Part shown: positions 1-11,282 of the stretch, in pieces
How positions within the stretch are numbered: position 1 is the stretch's first letter
How the letters are laid out: each line of letters starts with the position of its first letter
From: Sabethes cyaneus
Taxonomy: Eukaryota > Arthropoda > Insecta > Diptera > Culicidae
Reading direction: 5' to 3'
DNA length: 64,000 bases
Assembly: GCF_943734655.1 (NCBI RefSeq)
Contig: NC_071353.1
Location: 136,871,907 to 136,935,906 of the forward strand
Notes under the pieces: model-generated
The model's input: only the letters and a program-made list of their open reading frames with translations
Databases searched by the model: none
Told to the model about the DNA's origin: nothing
Made by a program: the position numbers and the translations under genes

Positions 1-165
1 CCGGTTTTCTTCTTTTTCAGTGTCGGTTTTGTTTTCTGTCCCGTTGACTTCTATTTTATTTTCTTGTTTTCGTCTGTTTCATTGTTCTGCTTATTACGTC
101 TTCCTTTTCCTCCTTTTCTGTCACGTTCTGTTTTTAATTTTATTTTGTTCACCTTTTCTGTTTTT
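1..165. repeat. Pyrimidine-rich degenerate tract (left-edge fragment)
   Basis: The plus strand is almost entirely T and C, with loosely repeated words such as TTTTTC and TCCCGTTTT. It is the first of several similar tracts in the window and all have T on the plus strand. Open frames here are F/L/S-rich low-complexity translations, not genes. The tract is cut by the window edge on the left and by a 200-bp direct-repeat unit on the right. Confidence 0.75.
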
Positions 166-368
166 CATTATTTACGCTGTAAGAGGATTTGTAGTAAAGT
201 AGCCGTATATATTGCCAAAATAGCTTTTAAGTAGTATTTAAGGTGACTTACATGCTTATTGACTTGGATTTGAATGGCATTGGTAATGCATGCTTATTAC
301 AATCGACAGAGGGGACGGTAGAAGAAAATAATGAAACAGAGATATTGATAGGATCCAACAGAACGGGA
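166..368. repeat. 200-bp direct repeat, copy 1
   Basis: This segment is repeated almost base for base at 2181-2380. Shared words include CATTATTTACGCTGTAAGAG at the start and GATAGGATCCAACA near the end. The two copies differ by scattered substitutions and a few small indels, for example a 4-bp difference in the AATGC stretch. Copy 1 is flanked on both sides by pyrimidine-rich tract; copy 2 is not. No open frame is conserved between the copies. It may be a dispersed repeat or a remnant of terminal repeats; I cannot name the family. Confidence 0.85.
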
Positions 369-495
369 CCATTTTCTGTTTTTTTATTTTACTCCTATTA
401 CTTTTCCTTTTTCGTTTCTATTTTTCTTCTTTCGTTTTCCTTCTTTCTTTGTCATTTTGCGTTCCTTTGTCTTATTTGTTTTTTTTGGTGCAATA
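369..495. repeat. Pyrimidine-rich tract, right part
   Basis: T/C-rich plus-strand sequence continues after the 200-bp unit, so the unit looks inserted into, or grown together with, the tract. Confidence 0.65.
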
Positions 496-642
496 CCTAA
501 GCAACCAAATGTTCGAATTTCACTTAAGGAACGAACTTGGAAGTTCATAGTTGGCTCAAATTTAGTTCCACAGAACTTTCTTGCTGAACACCCAGACACT
601 AGATTTGTAAACCGAACTTCATTCTCAATGAAGTACCGTTAA

Positions 643-1035
643 TCCCAGCTAGCATTTTCATATGTATAAAAAAAGGTAAAATAAAAAGGTAAAAATCAGC
701 ATTATGTACAGATATACATGCTAAATAAATCGTATTTCATACGCAAAATTGGCATATCCGTACTATTTTGGAGGCGATATACGTGATTACGAATAATTTT
801 GAGCGTTACGACTATATAAGTATTTATATACGATAATATCCGATTAAGCGCGATTCGCTCCGTACTATTCTACGATTTTGTTCTTAAAATCGTATGTATG
901 TCAGTCATTATCATTATATACGACAAAAAATCAACTTGATCCCACTTTATCCAGCTTTAGTTACGATTTCGTGTTTGTTAGGAGATATTTACGATAGTTT
1001 TCGTACATTGATATACGAGTTGGTGCTAGCTGGGA
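643..1035. mobile_element. Short inverted-repeat element (MITE-like)
   Basis: The segment begins TCCCAGCTAGCA and ends with the exact inverse TGCTAGCTGGGA. It is about 393 bp, AT-rich and has no coding capacity. The flanking bases (AA before, TA after) give no clear target duplication longer than an ambiguous AT, so the superfamily is not settled. It is a nonautonomous DNA element by structure only. Confidence 0.55.
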
Positions 1036-2180
1036 TATCTGTAAAAACTTGACAGTTCAACATGCACCTTGAAAGTTCAACGTGGAACTTGAAGGTAACT
1101 AAAAGTTAGGATAATGGTGTCTAAGGAAGGTTAACAAGCTTTATGCCTACGGATCTACAGCTTGCTAAGCAGCTTTACCTGTAATTAACCGAGCTTCAAA
1201 GTTGCCTTGAGTTCGCTGCATAGAACGCTAAGCAGCTTCTAAAGAAACTTTGTCAAGCATTTATAAAATAGCACTATGAGTTCTATTTTTATATTTTCTA
1301 TCTCCGCCTCCTTCTAACTTCTGTAAAGTCGGTTCATGCGATTAAGATAGACCATATGAAAAAACTCAAACACCTACCGCTGCTGGATTTGAACCCGAGC
1401 ATTCCGTGTTGCAAGCCTATCCAGATGCATGGCGTCATCTCTGACGCCGCTAGTGACATGAATTTTGCCGATGAGTTGTTCTTGAGTGTAAGTTCGTTTC
1501 GGGGTTGTGGCAAATGAAAAATTAGCACATCCAACCACGGAGCAGTGGTATGCATCTAAATCACCGAAAGGGAGTACTCGAATTCAAATCTCCAAGGTTT
1601 GGTTGGTCGGGTATGGTAACTTACAATAAATTAATATTTATTAAAAACAGTCGATTATTCTTCTGATGATCTTTCATGAAATAAAATAATTTATATTGGT
1701 TATCACTATTAACCGAAATAAAATGCCCTAGTTTAAATGGGTAATGTCATGAATCTACAAAACAGGAAGAAGTGGCAAAATTCTCCCAATCTTTTTAATT
1801 TTTAAGATTATTGGAGTTTCTTTTTGAGCCGAACAGTGTTCTATATAGCGACTTAAGTGGACTTTTTGCGAACTTTCTAGTTCTGTTAGAAGATGCTTTG
1901 TATTCCCTTCGAAGTGTAATCATCAAATATGAACTTGAAAGTACGGTTAATTACTTAGAAATTAAGCAGAATGAAGTTCCATTCATAATCATTGCGTTGG
2001 CTGATTAAGCCAAATAATCCCCTTTTATCAAAACTATTGGTTACTTGGGTATCCTCTTTCTGTCTTGTTTTTTTTTATACTGCACGTTGCTGCTTATTAA
2101 AAAGCTACTGCCTAACTGCGTTAAATTGGCATCCAATATTTTGTTCAAATTCTTCTTGTCGGTGATCAGCTGCAAATAAG
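1036..2180. other. Unannotated upstream DNA
   Basis: AT-rich sequence with short weak open frames on both strands. I see no domain, inverted-repeat element or RNA gene in it. Confidence 0.5.
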
Positions 2181-2380
2181 CATTATTTACGCTGTAAGAG
2201 GATTAGTAGTAAAGTAGCCGTATATATTGCCAAAATAGCTTTTAAATAGCATTTAAGGTGACTTACATGCTTATTGACTTGGATTTGAATGGCATTGGTA
2301 ATGCTTATTACAACCGACAGAGGGGACGGTAGAAGAAAATAACGAAACAGAGGTATTGATAGGATCCAACACAACGGGAG
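2181..2380. repeat. 200-bp direct repeat, copy 2
   Basis: Near-identical partner of 166-368, same orientation, about 2.0 kb downstream. Similarity begins at CATTATTTACGCTG and stops near ACAACGGGAG; the flanks are unrelated to those of copy 1. Confidence 0.85.
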
Positions 2381-2515
2381 CAGGCGTGAAAGGGAAAGAG
2401 AAGAAAATTAGGTAAGAGACAGTCATTGAAGCAACGCTTATGAAGTTGTGTACCGTCCATCTTTACCCAAACTAGGGATATGCATTACAAGTACTTCGCA
2501 GCCATTTCTCAATTT

Positions 2516-2516
<1 letters not shown>

Positions 2517-2556
<40 letters not shown>
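2517..2556. repeat. (CT)20 microsatellite
   Basis: Uninterrupted CT dinucleotide array of about 20 units. Likely length-polymorphic. Confidence 0.97.
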
Positions 2557-2561
<5 letters not shown>

Positions 2562-4480
2562 ATGATGATTTGAGTAAATTAACAGGGTTTATGAATCTAT
2601 TCCAACTTATTATTGTTTATGTATCAGTATTTCCGTGGATACCAGTTGACTTCATAAGAGTCAGCTATACAGTCCAAACAAAGACTTCCGTTGCATCGTC
2701 CAACAACCGGTTTTCATTTCTCTGCGCGGGCTCCGGGCGCGGGTTAACTGTTCTGTTTTGACACTTTATGTGCGTCAGCGGAAATTGGAGAAGTTAGTAA
2801 ATCCCAGTACGCCTTGGATTAGCTGTGCGCACGGAAAAACTCGCGTTGGAAAAAGTGTGTTCCAAAACAACTACGGTAACGATTCAATTAAAAATCAAAA
2901 CTAGTTTTTCTTGATAATTTTGAAATGTGTAAGATTTTAAATTTGTGGAACATACAGTTTTAAACAACAGTGTCAATTTGTTTTTTCGCAAACGAATTGC
3001 TCCGTGTGCAGCTTCACGCAAAACGACAACTCATCAAGCTGGTTAGGATATCCTATTAGGCAATGTTGAACATCACCACAGGACACCGCCGTAACGGGTG
3101 CTCCTCCGGGGCGCACATCCACTCGCAACAAACTCGGTTACAAGTTCGCTGCTTAGCGTGTACCAACCCATCTAACTCCATTCCGCATTCCGGGGCAGGC
3201 AGGATAGGGAATAATTTCGATTTAAAATGAAATTTATACGCCAAGTTTCAGCCCAGCAGAACTATGGCATCCGGCGGCTTTGCCGCACGCCATCCTACCC
3301 ACAGACAGTCGGTTCTATTCCTATTGCATGGCTCAGAGACACACTCAGCCGGAATGCTAATGCAGTCGGGTGAGAACACTAACAGGTGTTAATCAGTGAT
3401 TTGAACAACAACAATAACAAGTAGTTTGCGGAACAGAACGGAACGGTCCCAGAAGTTCGCTCCTGCTGGCTGCTGGCGTGTGCGATGTGCATATGCGGGA
3501 ACTGCGCAGCGAACATATCGTTACTCGGGGGTCGTCAATAAATTACGACACAAAGTTCTAAATTTGTTGAAAAACTTTGGATAATAGTTAACGTTCGTTT
3601 AATGTTTCTGTTCTTTAAAATTTACTGCTTTTAAACCGAACGTCTAAAGGGCGTCGAAAACCGATAGCGATTGTACCGATTCACGTCACACAATGTTGAC
3701 ATCTTCACAGTACGGTCGATTGCATCGCACTTGTATACAGCTTTACAGCAACATTGTGATGTTTTCCACCTCAGCGGAGTCCCAGTGAAAGCGAAACTCC
3801 TCTAACCGGCAGCAGTCAAAGCAGCGTCGGCGTCAGCGTCGGTGACGATGATGATGATGTGAATACTATCACAATACATGCGTTGTTGGTCGGATCGGTT
3901 ATCAACAGCGCCCGCTGTAGCCAGCTGGAGTGCCGTTTCAGCAGAGCAACTTTTCAATTCTAATGAATGTTTGTAGCCGATTTGACGTGTTGAAAGTGCT
4001 ACTTTCCATCTCTAATAAAATGAAAACATTCGCTTCTATTTTCATCCTGCGTTCGCTTCTGATTTAAGAGGATACCCCCAATTGAATGTAGGCTTACATA
4101 GTTTTATTCATTGTTGAAATTTGTTGGATCTTTTTGTGCGTAGTATAAAGCCACCGAATCGAGAAAAATTAAAACGAATTGTAATGTTCTGTTGTACCCG
4201 ACAAAATAGGCGAATTGCGTGAGAAATAGTATATGTACCACAAGGAAGTATTTTGGGATCCAAAACCAAAAGTCGGTTAAACAAATATATCTTCTTTTCA
4301 CTGCAATTAATGAAGGAACCTAACATTGTAACTCTATTTGTGCCACATTTCCCTCAAAACATGACCCTACACAACTCATCAACGATCCGTCCCACTCCAG
4401 TCAACAAACCGACTTTCAGCACCGCTGATAGGAAGAATCTATCAGCCTGTGTATGTGGCTGTGCAGAGCGCAGCACGTGG
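2557..4480. other. Upstream flank of the putative host promoter
   Basis: No recognisable transposon and no gene-like frame. Base composition rises in GC towards 4.5 kb. A short GAT/GTC-type trinucleotide stretch occurs near 3830-3862. The relative lack of repeats fits a promoter-proximal regulatory region, but no specific binding site can be claimed. Confidence 0.4.
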
Positions 4481-4926
4481 GAGAGAGCAACCGAAGCGGG
4501 AGCGACACTGTTTCCTGTTTTTTCTCCACTCCATTCGTCGAATGCCGGCTGCTGGCGGTATATAACTTTCTTAAGACATCCCCCGCGCACACGCTCCAAA
4601 TAAATAACATCATCCAATAAAATAACTGGAAGCTCAAGAAAAAACCACATAAATGCAACCGACGGCCTCCCCTGCCTGCTGCCATCCGCCTGTTGCGGTG
4701 CGGTGTGAGTGTGGCGGCCACCCAACCGGAAACGCGCGGGAGTCGAGTTGGGAAAATCGCACTCTCTGTTGTTCTCGACAGTACGCCGAGAGAATCCTCG
4801 AGAGCGGGCCGAAGTTTGCCGCGCTCGGAATCCGGCACAGTCGGTCGGTCGGTCGGGGGTTGCTCGTTTGGTCCAGTCTGCATCCCCCATCTGGTGACGG
4901 GTTCAGGTTCGCTGGCTTTTCCGTTT

Positions 4927-4960
4927 TCAGTAATACGGTATCGTGCTCGGCGTGCGGTCT
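4927..4960 (+). promoter_or_regulatory. Candidate initiator plus DPE-like core promoter
   Basis: TTCAGTA at 4927-4933 resembles the arthropod initiator TCAGT, with its A at 4929. At +28 to +32 relative to that A the sequence is GGTCT, matching four of five positions of the downstream promoter element RGWYV. The site lies in the most GC-rich block of the region, about 430 bp before a strong splice donor. A TATATAA at 4559-4565 is an alternative TATA box, but no initiator-like sequence sits about 30 bp after it. This is inference from motif spacing only. Confidence 0.3.
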
Positions 4961-5360
4961 ACTGTTTGGCGCGCGCTTCGTTTTTCCGTTTGTGCCGTGT
5001 GGTGAGGGTTTTTGTGTGAGGTGACTACTGGTGCGAGTGAAGTTAACAATTAACGCGGAAAAAACAGAGGTTATTAAACCGGATTTGAAATTTGTGCTGA
5101 TTGTGGGCTGGGATTGGTGAAAACTTAATCTCGATAATTTGTGAGAGATACCAACTGGCGGAACAAGAAGTTACCGTAGAAGAAACAGGGTGACTATCCG
5201 ATGTGAGAAGTTGTTTTGCGGTGTTTCGGAGATTTCAGTTAGAGGGAAGCGATAAACGTTTCAGTGCCTGGGAAGAGTTGAGAAGTGTTAAGAAAACAAT
5301 CGGCTAGAAAAGGATTTTTCAAATTATTTAATTGCTGCAATGTGTCAAAAATAGTGATTG
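4929..5360 (+). other. Probable noncoding first exon (5' UTR)
   Basis: GC-rich transcribed-looking sequence ends in ATTG|GTGAGTAG, a good donor with the cut after 5360. No long ATG-initiated frame runs into the donor, so the exon would be 5' UTR. The start is placed at the initiator-like A and could be several hundred bases off. Joining it to the coding exon at 36173 is an inference: both are on the plus strand, the second exon has a 5' UTR preceded by an acceptor, and no other acceptor-led exon was recognised between them. Long first introns are common in Aedes genes. Confidence 0.45.
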
Positions 5361-6083
5361 GTGAGTAGATACAATTGGTCGTGGGAATAATTGATTTATG
5401 GCTACAGCGGTGGTGTAATATTTTTGTTATCCTGTCAACGTCTCTTATTCAAAATAATGCAAACATTACGAAAAGATACTAAATTTATGATCTTTTTTCA
5501 TACCTCAGAATGTTTTCAGACTTTCACCAATATTAGATGTATTTAATTTAAAGTTTAAATTAATCCTGACAGCAGCAATAAATGTGCTCTTTCATGTGAG
5601 CGGAAAAGACCGATTTGGACTGCCAATTGCGTGAGTCAAAACGAGATTAATTGTTCACTAAATTTCCCTCTCAATTGATCCATTCTTTCGCGTACTGTGT
5701 GGCAAGTAGCGCCGTCTTGTGGAAATCACATGTTGACAAAACCTAACGCTTATCGACCGATAGCGGGCTGCATTTACAGTAACGGCGGCGACTAACTTCA
5801 TATTTGAAAGTCAGTCATAATTGAACATAATTCTTCACAAAAAAGCTTAATTCAAGTTGATTTAAGACCCATTATCCACGGTACGTACTCTGTGAATACT
5901 GGTTATTAGTTTGATGTCTATGAGTATGAAATTCGTGCGAAATTTGTCCACTGTAGCTTGAATGCTTCACTTACTAGAACGATTAAATCGAAATCGAGAA
6001 AATCACATTCGAACTGAGCATTTTCTATTTTAAAGTCGAGTTTGGAGGGAATCCTTTTATTCCAAGATCCCAGTGACTCAAGG
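5361..6083. other. Unannotated intronic DNA
   Basis: AT-rich sequence without a recognisable repeat or frame. Conserved elements, if any, cannot be told from a single sequence. Confidence 0.4.
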
Positions 6084-6335
6084 TTAATTGTAGTTGCAGA
6101 GATGTTGTAATCGAAGGAAACTAATGAACGTTTTTTCAGTGAAAGAGATAACAGAGAATTTGCTGGGATTTAGGATCATTCTGTTCATCTCGTTAGCGAA
6201 GCTTTCTATCTGAGTTTGCAGGAACAAAGCATTTTTAAAATCTTTCACGATTTCAAATAATTTAAAATCATCAGCAAAAGACAGTCTCCGGCATTTTAGC
6301 ACTAAATTAAGACCGTTGACGTGGATCAGGAACAC
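6084..6335 (-). pseudogene. LINE reverse transcriptase fragment (Jockey/I-like)
   Basis: The minus-strand reading contains SFADDFKLF, a variant of the YADD catalytic box of non-LTR reverse transcriptases. It is followed by the usual downstream pattern NRMILNPSKFSVISF, where LINE RTs have NxLxLNxxKCxVISF. Only about 83 residues of the C-terminal palm/thumb region remain. The finger domain, endonuclease and 3' tail are not seen next to it. It is a dead fragment of a Jockey/I-group element and is not part of the longer LINE at 9.0-11.8 kb, which lies on the other strand. Confidence 0.75.
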
Positions 6336-6435
6336 AAACTTTTTTCATGTAAGAAATAGTAATCTTCAGTTTTCAACGAAATTTCTTGAAATTAGTTTTT
6401 CTACAAATTTTCTGTAGACAGCAACCATTTCTGAC

Positions 6436-6840
6436 CAGGGATGGAAAAAATCGCTTCTAGCGCTCAAGATCATAGAAGTGATCAGATGCAGATTCATTGA
6501 CATCACTACTTAAGCGACAAACACTTTGTCGTGATCCGTACAGATTATGACAAACCTCATGTCAGATCATGTTCATTGCATGATTGCGTTGAGAAATATA
6601 ACAGATACAGACGATTGGTTGTGTGTATCGTTTGAATCACAATACAAACAATATGTGTGACCTTTTTTCGCGCAGCTAGGTAAGATGCAACACTGTGATC
6701 GACTGCTGAGACTGTTTAGAGAACAAAATCTTGTGATAAATGCTAAAGATTGATTATTTGTCATGATCTGTACGGATCGTGATCTGTGCGTGTGGCTATA
6801 ACTCACAGATTTTATCAAAATCACAAAAATTCCATCCCTG
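6436..6840. mobile_element. hAT-type MITE with perfect 8-bp duplication
   Basis: The element starts CAGGGATGGAA and ends with its inverse TTCCATCCCTG, and is 405 bp long. It is flanked on both sides by the identical octamer TTTCTGAC (6428-6435 and 6841-6848). Eight-base duplications with CAG..CTG ends are the hallmark of hAT elements. There is no transposase frame, so it is nonautonomous and would have been mobilised in trans. The intact duplication suggests a fairly recent insertion. Confidence 0.88.
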
Positions 6841-6916
6841 TTTCTGACTTGAAATAGAAAGAATATTTTTTGTATCTACTTATGGATATCACTAGAAAGT
6901 GCTTTTTAGCCGTTAA

Positions 6917-7033
6917 ATGCGCACGCTGAAAAAATCATTTAAAAAGAAAACTTACTTATAATTATAACATACATAAACATAATTTACTTTGGGGATGTTT
7001 TTCACTATGTTGTTTTAAAGCAACATAGCGCAT
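6917..7033. mobile_element. Possible tiny TTAA element
   Basis: ATGCGC at the left and GCGCAT at the right are each bordered by TTAA (6913-6916 and 7034-7037), as in piggyBac-type insertions. The inverted repeat is only about 6 bp and the interior holds a short hairpin (ATGTTG..CAACAT). It could be chance. Confidence 0.25.
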
Positions 7034-7037
7034 TTAA

Positions 7038-9031
7038 GGGTTAAATGAAGAAACTTTTTTGAAGCAACTATTATGCTATGTCTTAAGTTTTCGATGCTAT
7101 TACTCACTTGTCACTATGTCTCACTTGTTTTGAATCCATCCGGCTGCCCGCCGTGACGTTACAACGCGAGCTATAATCAGTTGTAACTTAGGTTCTACTT
7201 AACTTGTCTTCAGAGCGTTTTAAAGGTATTTTTGAGTTCAAAGAGAATACGGATTACTAGATTGTTCGAATTTGTACTTTTCTGCGAAAGCGAAAAAAAT
7301 GACCCTTTTCACCCACTTGAAATACCAAATAACTGCAAGATTACATCCAAACTATTTTTGGAATAGATGGATTCAGCATATATTCCTTTCGATACACGTT
7401 TTAAATAACTTCTGAAAGTGGCAGATTACCAGTTATGGCAGTTTTGAAAGGTTCAAACATTGCCTAATCATGGAAAAATAAACAACAATGCTAAAAGCAA
7501 CTTTTCTGAAATGTCTGGTTGGTATACCGGCCCGCGGAGTGTGTCAGATCCAAATCCGGATCGAAACGTTGGCGTAAAAAGGAAAATCTAGCGTCTACTA
7601 TAATTCAATGCCTGAACAGCCAAAATCCCAATCATTAGATTATTTTATTATTCTTAAAATCATCCAAATTTGAATTACAATCAACGCATGTAAAAAGCAG
7701 GAAGTTCGAGATCTAAATTATGCAGATTTCGCTCGCATGTGCCTGAAAAGTGTACTGAAAACGTTTGTGATCGTTGAGTAATTGAATAATTGTTTTTCTG
7801 GATTTTTCATAACCGGAGAACTTGACTGTTACACTACCGGGGCGGTCGCCAGTTTGTAAATTTTTTAAAAAAATTCTTTGAATCAATAATTTCACTTAAA
7901 ATAGAGGTCCAGAACATGCATTATGTTGCCTTTTTCTATTCTATTTGATACAAAAAAAAACCTTTTCGGGTATTTTTCGAACATTCACATTTCCTGCAAA
8001 ACATTTTACAAGCTTTGGGGTAAATGACCGTTCTACGGTTAAAACCCCTTAAAAAATTCTACAAGCTGTATTTTGATTTGTTTGCTCAAAAGCTTAAATA
8101 TAATGAGACGAAACGTTGGTAGTAACTTGGTAGTGCTAGTTTGATAAACACGTCAAAACTGGTGAGTGTTTCACAACCAGAGACAATCCCCCACATATCC
8201 TTCGGTACTCGTTGTTTACAACATTGTTGGCTTGATACTATTCGCGAAAAAATGCCTTTTTTGCTTGGCTGAAAGACCACGTATTTTAAAATTTCCGCGC
8301 AAAATACTAAACAAAAAGTGGAAGGTTGCCTCAGAGACTCTACCGCCTGTTGACGTAGGACCATGTAAAACTATTATTTTTAAATATAATTTTACTACGT
8401 TCTTGGGGTGCACTTTATGATACGAAAAAGAAATGACTACATAACGAAAAGTGGATACGTTTTATTTAATCTAATACTTGCCAATACTTGAAGGCATCCT
8501 GGAAAATGACGATTGTCTGAATCGATCATTTTTCTTGTCAACGGTCAGGCCAACTGCGCAGCATATACCGCAAAGAGAATTTCAAAGAATCAAGTGGAAT
8601 TATAAATGATACTTAATTCCATTCAACTCTTTGGAATCGAAGGGAAGGAAGGAAGCGTGGACCTCCCGTACCAAACGCTTCCCGTAAAGATATTGGTGTA
8701 TTTACAGTTTACGTTATACAGTATACAGTCGTTGGGAGTATCTTTGCTAATAAAAGTTAAGTGATACTTCGGACCCTCGGGGATGAACTTATGGTTTTTA
8801 GACCAAAAGCCTGGCTGCAATAAGCCAAGGTTATAGCGCCTTATTTCGCTCTCGAAAAGTGGATACGTTTTATACGCTCATAACTCCGTCATTTTCTAAA
8901 AGACCTTAGTAATCAAATTAATCATTAGCATCTTAGGAATATGTTTACTTCTTAGAAGTATTATTGATTAAAAAATTGTTTTTGCATTGAAAAAAATACA
9001 GATAATAATAGATCCACAAAAATAAGACGCT
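7038..9031. other. Unannotated intronic DNA
   Basis: No domain or known element recognised. Short frames on the minus strand near 8086-8364 and 8623-8820 have gene-like amino-acid variety but no motif I can name. The interval contains the 21-bp direct-repeat pair listed separately. Confidence 0.4.
8445..8873. repeat. Exact 21-bp direct repeats 408 bp apart
   Basis: CGAAAAGTGGATACGTTTTA(T) occurs at 8445-8465 and again at 8853-8873 in the same orientation with identical sequence. This could be a long target duplication around an inserted retroposon, or part of a dispersed repeat. No poly-A or simple-sequence tail is visible just inside the right copy, which weakens the retroposon reading. Confidence 0.5.
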
Positions 9032-9934
9032 TGCATCAGTATACCGTGTTCCGGAACGACCGCTCTCATCTGAATAGTCGTAAGGTGCGTGGTGGAGGTG
9101 TACTGATAGCTATTTCCGAATAATTTTATTTGCCGCATCGATCCAGCCCCTATCTATAACACTCTCGAACAGTTGTGGGTGATTATAGAAACGTCGTGTG
9201 CTATTGTCAGTGTGGGTGTCATATATTTGCCCCCCGACCGAAAATCTGACTCTCAGCTTATTCAACAGCATATTGATTCAATCGGTTCTGTGTTTTCTCG
9301 TGTGGATCCACGCACATTAGCGTTACTGTTCGGCGACTACAACCAATCTGGTTTGAACTGGGTATTTTCAGATGATGGCTTACACGTAGTGGATACGATG
9401 TGCTCACAAATGCCTGTCAGCTGCTGTTGCTTGTTAGACGGTTTTAACCTGCATGGGTTGACTCAAATCAATACCATATTGAATCTGGACGGTCGCATGC
9501 TGGATCTCATTCTTGCGAACGATCTAGCTGTGCCCAACTGTGCCACATCTGTTTCGCATAAGCCGCTGGTAGACCTGGAAGCTATTCATCCTGCTATAGC
9601 TGTGTCATTAAATCTTCCTCTACCAGTGCTGTACGACCAGCCGTCTCAAAATCTAAGATTGAATTTTCGTCGGGCTAACTATCTAGCACTCAGCGCTGCG
9701 TTGTCTGATGTTGATTGGAATACATTTTTCGAAGCCTCCCCCAGTATTGACGATGCCGTATGCCATTTCAGCAGTATTCTGGAAGTCGTCATCAATCGGA
9801 TAGTTCTTGTTCGTGCACCACCACGGAAGCCAGCGTGGTCGAATGCACGCCTACGCACGCTTAAGCGCTTGCGTTCAGCCGCACTACGGAAGTACTGTTG
9901 CCATCGCTCTCCGTACTACAAGTTTCCAGGTTAA
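9032..9934 (+). pseudogene. LINE endonuclease domain, broken
   Basis: From about 9146 the frame reads PIYNTLEQLWVIIE, then GVIYLPPDRK, GDYN(QSGLNW) and the C-terminal LDLILAND..HPAI block. This order is that of the endonuclease/exonuclease/phosphatase fold of LINEs. GDYN corresponds to the usual GDFN catalytic loop, while HPAI stands where SDHxxI is expected, so the final catalytic pair looks damaged. Upstream, at 9037-9122, the domain start continues in another frame and hits a TAA. The frame ends at 9934, shortly after a basic linker (LRTLKRLRSAALRKYC). Normally this region is fused in frame to the RT that follows; here two frameshifts near 9925 and 9990 separate them. Confidence 0.85.
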
Positions 9935-9969
9935 TATTGCAAGCCACCAATACCGTAGCTACAATCGTT

Positions 9970-11268
9970 ATTTGTACCGATGTGAAGTGCATCCAAGATA
10001 ATCTTCGTCTGCAACCAAAACAATTCTGGTTATTTGTAAACACAAAGCGCAAGGAATATGGACTTCCGTCGTCCATGTTTTCAGGGAATTGCGTCGCCAA
10101 CAGTGAACGTGAGAAGTGCGATCTTTTCGCCGAACATTTTAAATTAACATTCAACGACTCCATCGCTTCTCGTGCACAAATTGAGGAAGCCAGCAACGTA
10201 GCACCACGTGACGCTTTCCCATTCGAGCTGCCCCATATTAATACTGATACCGTTATTGCTGCATTGAGTAAACTGAAGACCTCGCACGCAGTTGGACCGG
10301 ATGGCATCCCTTCTGCGGTATTGAAACGATGCGGTACTGCACTTAGTTCTCCTATCGCCAAGCTTTTGAATATGTCGATACAGCAACGCAAATTACCTGA
10401 CCGATGGAAATTTTCTTATCTTTTTCCAATATATAAAAAAGGCGATAAACGCGACATAACTAATCACGGGATCACATCCTTGTGCGCTTGCTCAAAACTT
10501 TTCGAGATAATTGTTAATGGCGCTTTGTTTGCTTGCTGTAAATTTTACATTGATGCTGAGCAGCATGGATTTTTTCCAAAAAGATCGGTAATCACAAATT
10601 TGATGCAGTTTGTTTCCCGCAGTTTGCAAAGCTTGGACTCTAGCCTGCAAACCGATGCTATCTATCTAGACCTGAAAGCTTCTTTCGACCGTGTAGACCA
10701 CGGAATACTGCTAGGGAAAATGGTGCGACCGGGTGTATCCACGGACGCCATCTGCTGGTTTAGATCTTGCTTAACGAAACGAAATGTATGTGTCAAAGTA
10801 GGATCTGCTGTTTCCAACTGCTTCTCCAATCGATCTGGAGTTCCACAAGGCAGCAACCTGAGTCCGCTTCTTTTCTCAATTTTCATAAACGATGTTGCGC
10901 TTTTGCTTCCGCAGGACTGTCGGTTGTTTTATGCTGACGATACAAAAATCTTTAGAGTCATCACGTGCCAAAGCGACTGTGTGGAACTACAGGAATACCT
11001 GAATTCTTTTGTGAGCTGGTGTGCAACAAACTGTCTAACATTAAGCATAGACAAGTGCAATATAATTTCGTTTCACCGAAAGCGTGCGCCAATCGAACAT
11101 AAATACACTATTTCGGGCCATTGCCTCCTCCGTGTGCAATGTGTCAAAGACCTGGGAGTGCTGCTAGACAACGAGCTAACATTCAGGAACCACTATGAAA
11201 GTATCATCTCTAGAGCTAACCGCCAGCTTGGATTTATTTTCAAAATTGCTGATGAGTTTCGTGAGTGA
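9970..11268 (+). pseudogene. LINE reverse transcriptase domain
   Basis: The longest coding relic in the window; the frame is open from 9898 but recognisable only from about 9970. In order it shows FWLFVNTKRKEYGLP, then VGPDGIPSAVLKR (RT block 1), WKFSYLFPIYKKGDKRD, HGFFPKRSVITNL, YLDLKASFDRVDHGIL, SGVPQGSNLSPLLFSIFIND and the catalytic YADD at 10930-10941. The thumb (WCATNCLTLSIDKC) and RANRQLGFIFKI follow. All palm aspartates needed for catalysis are present, but the frame lacks its endonuclease and stops at EFRE|TGA (11266-11268), where related elements continue. NHGITS replaces the usual NYRGIxS. There is no plausible host promoter or ATG context, so it is a transposon pseudogene. Confidence 0.92.
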
Positions 11269-11282
11269 GCTCTTGTGAGCTC

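Noticed and set aside
4354..4890. A 178-codon minus-strand frame opposite the putative promoter, the longest such frame nearby
   Set aside because: GC-rich DNA gives long chance frames. It overlaps other frames on both strands, has no known motif, and its composition (Arg, Pro, Thr) is that of the DNA.
9898..11268. An intact, active LINE
   Set aside because: The RT domain is largely complete, but the endonuclease is frameshifted and lacks its start, there is a premature stop after EFRE, and the 5' end is missing.
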